From: an uncultured Alphaproteobacteria bacterium
GTDB lineage: Bacteria > Pseudomonadota > Alphaproteobacteria > JALCBB01
NCBI GenBank assembly: GCA_958267355.1
Contig: OY279575.1
Location: 1-41,725, forward strand
Length of the DNA: 41,725 nt
Direction of reading: 5' to 3'
In this document: positions 18,601-26,674 of the stretch, piece after piece
Layout of the letters: each line of letters starts with the position of its first letter
Numbering within the stretch: the stretch's first letter is position 1
The notes under the pieces: generated by a model
Database searches by the model: none
Seen by the model: only the letters and a program-made list of their open reading frames with translations
Told to the model about the DNA's origin: nothing
Made by a program: the position numbers and the translations under genes

Positions 18601-19702
18601 GGGCAAGCCGCAAACTGGCTTGTGTCGTCAGCAAATGCGTGCGTTCAGAAAAGAGTCCCATCAAACGCGCCGACTCATCTTCAATCAATCCACGCAAAAG
18701 CACTGCATCGTCCGCAACAAGCTGCTCGCACAATGTATTGCTAGGAAAATTCTTCCGCATCGGACGAATCCCACCACGTACCTCCCGAACCAAAAACAGA
18801 TTCAACCAAGGCTCTGGGTCTTTAACCCGTTGCGCCAAGGGCAAGCGCAACCAATCATTGGCTTCTTGTGCCCGCTCGATCAAACTTGCGCTCCCATGCT
18901 TGATTAGCAAACGCAGTGCTACCTTTGCTGTGTCGGCAATTCCCTCCAACGCGCAAATCTGTGCGTTAAACTCCTGCGGAGCCACAAGAGTCGGAGTCCG
19001 CCAACCAAGATCTTCCTGCACCAACTGCAAGACTTCGGCTTCGTGAGTCAGTAAAGCCCGAAACCGATCTTCTTTGCCTTCCCAAATTGCCCGCAGTACC
19101 CGATTGAGCTGTTTTTCATCGGCATAGCGCGAGAGAAATTCATGGCTCAAATTGGCTCCGCCGCTATCGCTTTCCCGCCGCAAGGAGCGAATCTTCGCCT
19201 GATGACGCAAACGCCCCGCTGACGCTTCTTCTAAAACTTCAAAGTCAGGCGGCACACCCGCTTCCAACGGAAACGAATGCAGAAGCTCCTGACACCAAGC
19301 GTGAATGGTGCGCACGCGAATACCGCCTGGAGAATCCAAAGCGATAAAAAACAATCGCCCCGCCAGAGCAAATTTTTCCTGCAGGATTTCATCGTCCAAG
19401 TCTTCGCCGACAATTTCCCGCACTTCACGCTCGCGGATTTCCTTGTCTGTTGCCCAAGTGATAAGCCGCCGTGCGAGCCGCTCCATCATTTCAGCTGCTG
19501 CTGCTCGGGTGTAGGTCAGGCACAAAAGCCGTTGCGGATTGGCTCCATCCAACAGCAACGCCAAGATGCGGCTAATCAACGCATAAGTCTTGCCGCTCCC
19601 TGCCGAAGCCGCCAGCCACACCGAGTCAGTGCATAGCAAAGCCCTGCGCCTTGCTTCTTCATCTTGGGCTTGCAAATCAGAAGCTTGCTTTTCTTCCGCC
19701 AT
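15659..19702 (-). CDS. addA: Double-strand break repair helicase-nuclease AddA
   Basis: 1347 aa from ATG at 19702. AddA is the UvrD-like helicase plus nuclease subunit of AddAB, which resects broken DNA ends for RecA. Visible motifs are Walker A ASAGSGKT (GSGKT at 35-39), LTYTRAAAAEM, LLIDEAQDTNPEQW (motif II), AVGDTKQSIFSFQGA (motif III), LTVHSAKGLEAPIV (motif V) and YVALTRARDRLLIYG (motif VI). Near the C-terminus a RecB-type nuclease domain holds LIHALLQYLP, NGRVDRLVIGDEKVIVVDYK and the following SDR. About 150 residues between motif VI and the nuclease domain are low-complexity (GGQVGQG, GKQ/AEQ and EGTxxGTG units), making it longer than usual alphaproteobacterial AddA. 21 bp separate it from addB. 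Confidence 0.95.
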   Translation of the reverse strand: MAEEKQASDLQAQDEEARRRALLCTDSVWLAASAGSGKTYALISRILALLLDGANPQRLLCLTYTRAAAAEMMERLARRLITWATDKEIREREVREIVGEDLDDEILQEKFALAGRLFFIALDSPGGIRVRTIHAWCQELLHSFPLEAGVPPDFEVLEEASAGRLRHQAKIRSLRRESDSGGANLSHEFLSRYADEKQLNRVLRAIWEGKEDRFRALLTHEAEVLQLVQEDLGWRTPTLVAPQEFNAQICALEGIADTAKVALRLLIKHGSASLIERAQEANDWLRLPLAQRVKDPEPWLNLFLVREVRGGIRPMRKNFPSNTLCEQLVADDAVLLRGLIEDESARLMGLFSERTHLLTTQASLRLARIAGSFAASYESEKQRQHALDYNDLILKSRALLCDSSAAAWVRFRLDGGLHHLLIDEAQDTNPEQWQVVKALIEEFYAGQSAHEDRGGKPRTFFAVGDTKQSIFSFQGANVASTNQFLTQLGAEVQAKGLGWQNLSLSRSYRSAPAVLRLVDAVFAVQSQGADFENLQHFAERDLAAGVVEIAPVVAKPSRAEAEAVADGLSPNQQLVEHLAERIHGWLNPPQPVGPGDEAWLESESRPVRASDIMILLQSRKPFMALLASALRARQVQVAQADRTTLASRPIVADLCVLGETLLNRDDNLALAIALKSPFCGLTDSDLLELVRSARARGQTHKERGTLNRGALWLALENSSAPRCQVAADRLRRWRGVSARARIHDLFEQILAEVGRAHITAVLGDSAEEDLQRFLSAALLWEEKTQGAGLLRFLHGLAQDTSEQSSDAERSENAVRILTVHSAKGLEAPIVILPQTIRTARGQGGETILWLQQAETGKAFPLWFVRSGDVPEEVLNHSFVRQAQATEQGERERLLYVALTRARDRLLIYGVAGKVAKDPDGRDGWSQGDDAPVSWYERIWDGAERLQQELAKHGGKGGQVGQGAKGGQVGQGGKGARVQVEEVAEAVPWSKSPVLRFVSRQEGEQTGKQGEKQAGKQEAEQAGKQESQQAAEAQEQAETRGQVLAGALPAWHDAKVSPDPGGGVQVIAASSLSLSGGVLATDSARQRSGVQGGLEGTPEGTGKGTGLGTEKDRGEGRLKDAPEGTERDAESDSAESPSKGQGQEQAAPVLAPAMRGTLIHALLQYLPPVAVERRKERGAAWLAQQLAKANLPQEALHEVQDEILARALAVLDDSAIAPLFAGLGLAEVPLIGVLPRSRADGGEDGVAPLFINGRVDRLVIGDEKVIVVDYKSDRNPPSTAAEVGRKYLAQMAAYRSLLQSLYPNRVVEAGLLWTETPRWMVLPQDLLDEALPRLASAEEIEAEAETAA

Positions 19703-19723
19703 AGTCTTGCCCTAACTCTGCTT

Positions 19724-22700
19724 TTACTCCGCCAGCCGCCGAGCCAAATGCCGCCAGACAAAATCACGCGGTACACCGCTCGCATCAGATGGCGCATTGT
19801 CTCCCCACGCCCACGGATATTCCCCCGCCGCCGCTTGCAACAGCAAAGCAGAAACTTCGTGCCACAAAGTTTCACTCAACTCGTTTAAGTCAATTTCTCC
19901 CTTGCCGCTTCCTGTGTCAGTAAAGCCCCCACGCAAAACCCAATACTCCCCTACCAAGTTCAAATTTTCTTGTTGGTCTTTTGCTTCTTGTGGCAGAAGT
20001 GCTGCTAGTAGCGGCAGTTGTGGCTCTTCGCCTTCTTCTACCTGCCGTGCCGATGGCGGAGCTCCACTCTTCAAGTCAATAATCTTTGTCGTTTCAGAGT
20101 CTGCGTTTCGTTCTATGCGGTCTGCTCGTCCGACAAGCGATAATCCTTCACCATAATCACGCTGTACGCGAAGTTCTGATGCGATTTCTGTGTGGGCTTC
20201 AAGCGCAGAGTCGTGTTGCTCTAGAAACCACTCGGCGGCACCTAAAACCCGTCCGTGACGGAGTGCCAATTCGTCCGCCGCCTGACGAAACGAGTGGGCG
20301 GCGATTTCTCGCGCTAGCTGTGAGACAAGCTGTAAGGCTTCTTCACGTTTGCCTGCCCGCAAAAGCTTAGCCGCTTGGCTGTCGGGCTGGGCTAGGGTTT
20401 CGGCGAGCTGGTGTAGATACTGCCCCCAAGCAGGAGCCGAAAGCGGAGCTTCTAATTCTGCTCCTTCGCGCAAGCCCAGAATGTGGCGGGCAAAAAACTC
20501 ATACGGATTACGCTTCAAAGTCGCTATCTGTGTCACCGAAACCGAACGCGGCCAATCGGCTTCTTCTGTGCGCGGAATTTCTTCTGTTGCGTTTTGCTGT
20601 TGTGCGGCGGCAACTTGCTCTCGGGTGTGCAGGGCTTTTTGCGACTCGGAAGCAAGCCATTCCGCGAGCGGCAAGCTTGCATCGCACAGAAATTGATTTG
20701 CCATGGTAGCCCGACTTGCTGGATTTTGTCCTTCGCTTAGATGGTGTGCCATTGCTTGAAGGCGTAAGATCCAACGCGAAGCGGCTTGTGGCTGACCGTT
20801 TTGAGTTTTGGCACGCGTTAAAACGACTTGCGTGGCTCCTGTGGCTTGGGCGAAGTCGTGAGCGGATTGTCCGATGCGTTCTTCGGGGCTTGGCAAGTTT
20901 AGTCCGCGTCGCATTCCGTGGCTGACCCAGGGCCCACTTTCTGCCGATGGAGGCCAAGTCTTTTCGTTGAGTCCTCCAAGCACGATGGTTTTGGCGGTTA
21001 GCAGTCGGGCTTCCATGGGCGAGAGCAGGGCGATCCGCGTATCCCCAAACGGGGCGTGAAATGATTGCTCGGCTAAAAAAGTACGCAAAATCGCGGCATA
21101 CCAGTTCGGCGGTAAGTTCGCGGACTCAGTACGATGCAAGGCTCCATCTATGGCGGCGAGTGTGCGTCGCAAGGCGGGAAGTTCAACGGGTGGGGTGCGT
21201 TTTTCTGTGTCGTGAGCTGAGGAAGAAAACAGCTCATCTTCTTCTCCTTCGCCACACAGAGCCAGAGCCAGCTTGCGGTGTGCTTGCCAAGCTTCGGTAA
21301 TGGAACGCGACTCGCGTGTCCGCGGACTTAACAAATTCGCCAGCGGAGATTCTGCAGCTCGCAAAGTGCCGAGTAGATCTAAAAGGGCTTGTATTCTTTT
21401 GTTGTCGGGATTGCGTTTTGCGATGCGGCGTAAAGATGTTTCTAGTTCGTCTAAGTTGCTGGCGGCGTTATGTCCGCGCAGGTGGTGATTTTCTAGCAGG
21501 CTAATGAGCGGAAGTAATTCTCCGCGTGGCAAGCCAAATGTAACGAGCGGATTTTTCAGCACCGACAGCAACAACACAGGAGACCAACGCGCTTCGCAGG
21601 CTTCTAGGGTGAGCAATAGAAATGTGCCTGAAGGTGTGCGTGATAGAGCGACTCCTGCGGCGTTGTCTAGGCGTATGTCCCACTCGCGGAGTTGTCCTGC
21701 GACTCTTTGTATGAGCCGCTGCGAAGGTGTAATCAGCATTGCCTGCAAACGCGCAGGAGCCAAAGCTCGTTGCAAGGTTTGTGTGTCTTGTTTTTGACCT
21801 TCTGGATTTTCTGCAAGTGCGGCGCGTAGAGCTAGAGCAATTGCGCGGGCTTCTTGTTCTTCGCTTTCGCACTCTAAGAGTTGTAATCCGTGAAAGCCGT
21901 TTTGCAGTTGCGTGCGCAGGGAGTCGCCTGTGGCGTTGGCTCCTTGTTCGGGCACGGGAGCAAAGCCAATCGCCGCTGGAGCCAAAGCCCGCTGAATTAA
22001 AGCCACTCGTGGTGCTGACACTTGTGGCGTATCGGCTTGCGGTGTAGCGGCTTGTGGTGAAGCCCCACCCACTCCTTCGCCCCACGGACGCACAGCACTG
22101 CGTTCTATGGCAAGCCGCTCTAACAGACGGGCAAGGGCGAACTGCGGGTGCGGAGCGTCTTGAGCGATTTCTTGCCACTCTTGGTCGCTGGCTAGGGTAT
22201 CCAAGCCAGGTAGCAGCACCGTGCCGTTCGCTAGGGAGGCGACTCGTTCTATCAGCTGTGCTGTGGCTTCTACGCTTCCTGTGGAGCCTGCAACATAAAT
22301 CGGATACTGCGGCGGTGTTTTTTCCCAAGCTTCTAGCAGGCGGCTGACTCGTTGCTTATGGCGGCGGGCTAGGACAATAAGTCCGTTTTCTTTTTCTAAG
22401 TCGGGCAGGATTTCATTTAAGATTTTTAGAAATTTGCGATTTTGTTGCCAGCGTTCGCTTAAGGAGTCGGGTACAAGATTTTCCAAAGCGGGGATAAGTT
22501 TTTCGGCTGTAATGCCGTGTCCTTCGGCTTCTTCTAGAAAGCTTTCTAGTGCGGAGGCGAGTGCAAGGGCTTCGTCGGCTCGGGTTTCGTGGGTTTGTCT
22601 TCGGGTGGCGGCGAGGAGTTGATCTACGATTTTGGCGAATAATAGTCGGCGGGCGAAGATGGCTTCGGCTTCGGCTTGGTTTTCATTATTTGTTTCGGGT

Positions 22701-22957
22701 TCGGGTGTGGTTTCGTTATCAAAGAAGCTTTCGGCTTCGTCTGGTTCGCCGAGTGGTTCTAGGCGTGGCAGTAGTACAGCGTCGTTCGGAGCGTAGGCGA
22801 GCATTGTTCGTTCAAGGGCACGTACGGCGCGTCTGGTGGGGACAAACACGCGCACTTGGGCTAGCTCGTGTGGTTCGGGATGTGCCGTTAGCAAGCCTTG
22901 AGCTAGTACATTCAAGAAAGGCTTATCGGGAGCCAGGGTGAAGACTTTGCCGCGCAT
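19724..22957 (-). CDS. addB: Double-strand break repair nuclease subunit AddB
   Basis: 1077 aa from ATG at 22957. AddB partners AddA; it has an inactivated-helicase-like N-terminal part and a PD-(D/E)xK nuclease domain. The N-terminus FVPTRRAVRALE, the mid-protein SPMEARLLTAKTIVLGGLNEKTWP and VSVTQIATLKRNPYEFFARHILGL are characteristic of alphaproteobacterial AddB. The nuclease core reads LSLVGRADRIERN, then TKIIDLKSG (Asp-x-Lys) and EPQLPLLAALL. No classical Walker A motif is visible, as expected in this lineage. A short repeat-like insertion (QAATPQADTPQVSAP) lies near residue 310. A T/G-rich tract sits between it and tsaE. Confidence 0.94.
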   Translation of the reverse strand: MRGKVFTLAPDKPFLNVLAQGLLTAHPEPHELAQVRVFVPTRRAVRALERTMLAYAPNDAVLLPRLEPLGEPDEAESFFDNETTPEPETNNENQAEAEAIFARRLLFAKIVDQLLAATRRQTHETRADEALALASALESFLEEAEGHGITAEKLIPALENLVPDSLSERWQQNRKFLKILNEILPDLEKENGLIVLARRHKQRVSRLLEAWEKTPPQYPIYVAGSTGSVEATAQLIERVASLANGTVLLPGLDTLASDQEWQEIAQDAPHPQFALARLLERLAIERSAVRPWGEGVGGASPQAATPQADTPQVSAPRVALIQRALAPAAIGFAPVPEQGANATGDSLRTQLQNGFHGLQLLECESEEQEARAIALALRAALAENPEGQKQDTQTLQRALAPARLQAMLITPSQRLIQRVAGQLREWDIRLDNAAGVALSRTPSGTFLLLTLEACEARWSPVLLLSVLKNPLVTFGLPRGELLPLISLLENHHLRGHNAASNLDELETSLRRIAKRNPDNKRIQALLDLLGTLRAAESPLANLLSPRTRESRSITEAWQAHRKLALALCGEGEEDELFSSSAHDTEKRTPPVELPALRRTLAAIDGALHRTESANLPPNWYAAILRTFLAEQSFHAPFGDTRIALLSPMEARLLTAKTIVLGGLNEKTWPPSAESGPWVSHGMRRGLNLPSPEERIGQSAHDFAQATGATQVVLTRAKTQNGQPQAASRWILRLQAMAHHLSEGQNPASRATMANQFLCDASLPLAEWLASESQKALHTREQVAAAQQQNATEEIPRTEEADWPRSVSVTQIATLKRNPYEFFARHILGLREGAELEAPLSAPAWGQYLHQLAETLAQPDSQAAKLLRAGKREEALQLVSQLAREIAAHSFRQAADELALRHGRVLGAAEWFLEQHDSALEAHTEIASELRVQRDYGEGLSLVGRADRIERNADSETTKIIDLKSGAPPSARQVEEGEEPQLPLLAALLPQEAKDQQENLNLVGEYWVLRGGFTDTGSGKGEIDLNELSETLWHEVSALLLQAAAGEYPWAWGDNAPSDASGVPRDFVWRHLARRLAE

Positions 22958-22962
22958 AGTTT

Positions 22963-23075
22963 TTGTTGGTTTGGGTTTTTGTTTGTCTGGGGTTTATTTT
23001 GAGTTTTTGTTTGGGGTTTTGTTGGTTTGGATTTTGTTGGTTGGGTTTTATTGGTTTGGATTTTGTTTGTTGTTG
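22963..23075. repeat. T/G-rich degenerate repeat tract between addB and tsaE
   Basis: Almost pure T and G on the plus strand, made of TTTTGTTGGTTTGG-like units of 14-15 bp. It covers the whole spacer and enters the tsaE 3' end, where it encodes the tail SFNNKQNPNQ and the stop codon. Confidence 0.7.
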
Positions 23076-23755
23076 AAGCTTGTGATGATTGGCGTGGCGA
23101 GTTTTCCGTTTAGGGTAGCGGTTCGGGCTTGGTTTTGTGGTTCGTGTTCAAATTGTACAGAGCCAGATTGTACAGCGTCAGATTGTACAGATTCAGATTG
23201 TACAGATTCAGATTGTACAGCGTCAGCCTGTGCGGAGTCAGTGGCATCTTCGGCGAAGGCGAGTGAGATTTGCAGATCGGCTTTGGGCAGTTTTGCGGCT
23301 CCGTGTTCAGCCCATTCTATAAGGAGTGCAGCTCCTTGTGCTTGGGCTTCGTCTAGGGCAAGAGCGGACAATTCGCGTGGATCATTAATCCGCCACAGGT
23401 CAGCGTGTAGCACTTGCAGTGCGCCAAGGTCATAGGTTTGCACCAGCGTAAAGCTCGGAGACGGCACAGCATCAGGCGGAGCGACTCCTTGTTGTTGCGC
23501 GAGTGTTTGTAGCAAAGCTCGTACGAAAGTGGTTTTGCCTGTGCCGAGTGCACCTGTGAGTGCGATGATGGTTTGGGGTTTTATGTGGCTGGCGGTGGTG
23601 GCGGCGAGTTGTTCTGTGTCGGTGATTGCGGGCAGGGTTATGGAAGCTGTGCTGGGTGGTGCGCTAGCCTGCGAGTCAGCCTGCGAAGCAGACTGTGAGT
23701 CAGACCGCGAGCTAGGGTGCGAAGTAGAGTGGGCGAAAGCGGACACGATTGGCAA
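23048..23755 (-). CDS. tsaE: tRNA t6A-modification ATPase TsaE with repeat tails
   Basis: 235 aa from TTG at 23755 with AAGGG about nine bases upstream; an in-frame stop lies shortly before it. TsaE is the ATPase of the TsaBDE complex making N6-threonylcarbamoyladenosine at position 37 of ANN-decoding tRNAs. The core is residues about 45-165: Walker A GALGTGKTT (68-76), PSPSFTLVQTY, LHADLWRI and LIEWAEHG. Typical TsaE is about 150 aa. Before the core is a Ser/Gln/Ala/Asp tail (SDSQSASQADSQ). After it comes VQSESVQSESVQSDAVQSGS, encoded by 15-bp repeats, then a tail from the T/G tract. It probably leads the addB-addA-trxA unit. Confidence 0.9.
   Translation of the reverse strand: MPIVSAFAHSTSHPSSRSDSQSASQADSQASAPPSTASITLPAITDTEQLAATTASHIKPQTIIALTGALGTGKTTFVRALLQTLAQQQGVAPPDAVPSPSFTLVQTYDLGALQVLHADLWRINDPRELSALALDEAQAQGAALLIEWAEHGAAKLPKADLQISLAFAEDATDSAQADAVQSESVQSESVQSDAVQSGSVQFEHEPQNQARTATLNGKLATPIITSFNNKQNPNQ
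23151..23228. repeat. 15-bp tandem repeats in tsaE
   Basis: About five units of 15 bp containing ATTGTACAG followed by CGTCAG or ATTCAG. They encode the VQS(E/D)(S/A) pentads of the TsaE C-terminal tail on the minus strand. Confidence 0.85.
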
Positions 23756-23852
23756 GTATAAAGCCCTTGTCTAGAAAGTGGTATTGTTATTTTTTGCTTT
23801 GCGGTTTCCTGTGCGGCTTTCTGCGGGTGGAGTGATGAGTGGAGCAAAACAG

Positions 23853-24021
23853 GCTTTTGCCACTGGATTTTCCTACACGGGGTTTTGCCACGGGCTTTTG
23901 CTACACAGGGTTTTGCCACGGGCTTTTGCTACACAAGCTTTTGCCACTGGATTTTCCTACACGGGCTTTTGGCACACTGGGTTTTGGCACTAGGTTTTGC
24001 CACTTGGTTTTTCCTACACAG
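23853..24021. repeat. 28-bp tandem array upstream of the transglycosylase gene
   Basis: Six units with a 28-bp period start at 23853, 23881, 23909, 23937, 23965 and 23993, the last one 29 bp. They follow GGTTTTGCCACGGG then CTTTTGCTACACAG, so each is two related 14-bp halves. Units two and three are nearly identical, and units one and four nearly identical. The array ends about 20 bp before the start codon at 24045. Confidence 0.9.
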
Positions 24022-24044
24022 GGTTTTCCTACGGGGGAGTTTTT

Positions 24045-26003
24045 ATGCGTTGGATGGTTTTCACGGGCATAGCCCGAATGGCTTGCTGGGTTTTTTGCGC
24101 GGTGTTTTTGGCGGGCGTGGGTCTGGTGCCTGTGGGCTTGGCGACAGAGCAGGCGGACTTAAGCTCCGCCCGAAGCTTTGTTAAGGCGGCGCGAGCTGAT
24201 ACGGGGCTTTTGCCTGCGGTTTTGGGTGCGGAAGACAAGGCTTTGTACGAGCGAATTTTCTTGATTCAGGAGTCGGGCAAGTGGAAAGAGTCGGCACAGC
24301 TTATTGCTCAACTTACGGATCCGATTTTGCTGGGGCATGTGACTGAGCAGAGGTTAATGCATCCGACTGATTACCGTTCGCCTTATGCAGAGTTGAAAGA
24401 TTGGCTTGCGCACTATGGAGATCATCCGGGTGCGTGGCGTGTTTATAAGCTGGCGCGGCGGCGGCAGAATGATAGTGGTCCTGAGCGTCCTGAAGAAGTA
24501 GTGCCGACTCGCTTTGTCTTGGAAGAAGCGAAGAACACGGAAACTGCCAAGCCATCTTCGTATGGCGGAAGATTTGTCAGCAGTACAGGAGTTATCCGCG
24601 GACACGATAGGCAAGCGCGTAAAATCTTGGCGCGGGTGCGGATAAATGTTATCCGCGAGCGTTTGACGGTTACCGAGAAGTCATTGCGCGGTGAGTGGCG
24701 CAAGCATTTAACGGCGGAAGAATTCCACGAAGGCTTGGCGCGGGTGGCGGCGGGTTGGTTGCGTTGGGGAGAATACGAACGCGCCCTTACTTTGGCTGAA
24801 GAAGGCGCGCTTGGTGGTGGGGCGTGGTATCCGCTGGCGCACTGGACGGCGGGGCTTACCGCTTGGCAGCTCGGAGAAACCGCACGGGCTTGGGATCATT
24901 TCGCGAGTTTATCAACGGCGGCGTTGGCGACTCCTGAGTGGCAGGCGAAGGGGGCGTGGTGGGCGGCGCGGGCGGCGTTGCGTTTGCGTCGTCCTGAAGT
25001 GATGTCGGATATGCTTCGCCGAGCGGCGGATTTATCGGGCGAGCATTTGTATGGTTTGATGGCGCGGGCGGCTTTGGGTATGGCTCCTGTGACGAGCGAC
25101 TGGCGGCTCCTGGAAGACACAGACCAGACGCAGACAAGTGTGCTTTCCTATATGGAGAATTTACCTGCTGAAGATTTGCAATCTTTGTCTAGGCGTCTGC
25201 ATCGGGCGATTGCGTTGTTGCAGGTGGGGCAAGTGGTGCGGGCTGAAGCCGAGCTTTTACAGCTGGGAGATTTGCAAGGAGAAGAAGAAATCAACTTAGT
25301 TTTAATCTTGGCGGATGCGGCGCGTTTGCCAAGGCTTTCTTTGCGAGCGGCGGCGGATTTATCTGAGCGCACGCCTGATGAAAAGACTCAGAATACTTTA
25401 TTGCCAGCTTTGTATCCTTTGCCGCCGTGGGTTCCGAGTACTGGGTTTGCGATTGATCGGGCTTTTTTGTATGCGATGATGCGCGAGGAGTCGCGGTTTA
25501 ATCCGCGAGCGACGAGTCGTGATGGGGCGCGTGGTGTGATGCAACTTTTGCCGAGTACTGCGGCGTTTATTGCGGGCGAGCGTTCGTTGCGTAGTTCTTC
25601 GGGTCGGGGCAAGTTGTATGAGCCGCAGTTGAACTTAACTTTGGGGCAAGCCTATGTCTTGCATCTTATGGACGATGCAGTGATAGGCGATGAGTTGTTG
25701 CGGATGATAGCGGCGTATAACGGTGGGCCTGGTAACTTGCGCAAATGGAATAGTTATTTGGCGGACAGGGGAATTGAGTCTAAGGGTGATCCGCTTCTGT
25801 ACCTAGAAATGCTTCCGTCTGCGGAGACTCGTAAATATGCGGCTAAGGTTTTGACAAGTATGTGGCACTATCGCGCTCGCCTTGGGCAGACGAGTCCTGC
25901 TTTGCAAGAACTTGCCGCGGGACGTGCGCCTTTATATACGGCACAAGATGACACGCAGGGTCTTTTGCGGAGTGGTCAGGGGGGTGCAGTACCGACTGAA
26001 TAG
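24045..26003 (+). CDS. slt: Soluble lytic murein transglycosylase (Slt70-like)
   Basis: 652 aa from ATG at 24045, chosen over an upstream start at 23997 because GGGGGAG precedes it by six bases and a signal peptide begins there (hydrophobic to about residue 33, VGLATEQ). It cleaves the glycan strand of peptidoglycan in the periplasm, leaving 1,6-anhydro ends. Residues about 40-440 are a helical superhelix (U/L domains). Residues about 470-620 are the lysozyme-like catalytic domain, with MMREESRFNP (catalytic Glu about residue 482), SRDGARGVMQLLPSTAA and IAAYNGGPGNLRKW. Length matches Slt. A 28-bp repeat array lies just before the gene. The downstream spacer is a long repeat field and greA converges from the other side. 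Confidence 0.94.
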   Translation: MRWMVFTGIARMACWVFCAVFLAGVGLVPVGLATEQADLSSARSFVKAARADTGLLPAVLGAEDKALYERIFLIQESGKWKESAQLIAQLTDPILLGHVTEQRLMHPTDYRSPYAELKDWLAHYGDHPGAWRVYKLARRRQNDSGPERPEEVVPTRFVLEEAKNTETAKPSSYGGRFVSSTGVIRGHDRQARKILARVRINVIRERLTVTEKSLRGEWRKHLTAEEFHEGLARVAAGWLRWGEYERALTLAEEGALGGGAWYPLAHWTAGLTAWQLGETARAWDHFASLSTAALATPEWQAKGAWWAARAALRLRRPEVMSDMLRRAADLSGEHLYGLMARAALGMAPVTSDWRLLEDTDQTQTSVLSYMENLPAEDLQSLSRRLHRAIALLQVGQVVRAEAELLQLGDLQGEEEINLVLILADAARLPRLSLRAAADLSERTPDEKTQNTLLPALYPLPPWVPSTGFAIDRAFLYAMMREESRFNPRATSRDGARGVMQLLPSTAAFIAGERSLRSSSGRGKLYEPQLNLTLGQAYVLHLMDDAVIGDELLRMIAAYNGGPGNLRKWNSYLADRGIESKGDPLLYLEMLPSAETRKYAAKVLTSMWHYRARLGQTSPALQELAAGRAPLYTAQDDTQGLLRSGQGGAVPTE

Positions 26004-26674
26004 CCCCACGAAGCCAAAAGCCCAAACCCAACCCGCAAAGGAATTCCATAAAAGAATTACATAAAAGAAATACGCAAAAGAAATCCGCAAAAAGATACAA
26101 AGCCAAGCCGCAAGCCTTGAAAGACAAAATTAACTCAGCTTTTAGAAGTTAGGGTTAAGAAATAAAGCAAAGGTAAAAAGCATAAGCGCACAGATAATCA
26201 ACAGCCCGCGACTAAAAGCATTACCCAAAAGAATTACGCAAAAGAAATACGCAGAAGAATTACTCAAAAGACTTGCCCAAAAGCATTACCCAAAAAATAC
26301 CCAAAGGAATTATTCAACAAAAAAGATACAAAGCAAATCCATAAATCTTGAAGGACAGAATTAACTTAGCTTTACAAATTGCGCAGGGGCTTAAACGATA
26401 CTTTACTTAAAGCAAAGTAGCAGACGATACAGAAAGCAAACTAACAGGTGATACAGAAAATAAACTAACCAGCAATATAAAAGGCAAAGCAGTTAATCTA
26501 TGAAGGAAAGAATTAACTTAGCTTTAGAATAAGGAATTACCCAAAAGAAATACCCAATGGAATTACCCAAAAACATTACCCAAAAGCATTACCCAAAAAA
26601 TACCCAAAGGAATTATTCAACAAAAAAGGTACAAAGCAAATCCATAAATGTTGAAGGACAGAATTAACTTAGCT
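26004..26674. repeat. Gene-free AT-rich field of 13-bp repeats with decayed greA 3' copies
   Basis: No gene is present. Runs of 13-bp units (consensus GAATTACCCAAAA) lie at about 26041-26092, 26218-26295 and 26533-26590. A second element ending GAATTAACTTAGCTTTA recurs at 26127 (altered), 26358, 26510 and 26660, where the last copy contains the greA stop codon. A longer direct repeat pairs about 26276-26404 with 26579-26707 (offset 303 bp) and includes the last codons of greA. The 13-bp unit also makes up the cobS leader array. Confidence 0.9.

Noticed and set aside
21501..22328. 275-codon minus-strand frame inside addB
   Set aside because: It is an alternative frame of the addB coding strand with Arg/Ser-rich composition and no domain; addB itself is well supported.
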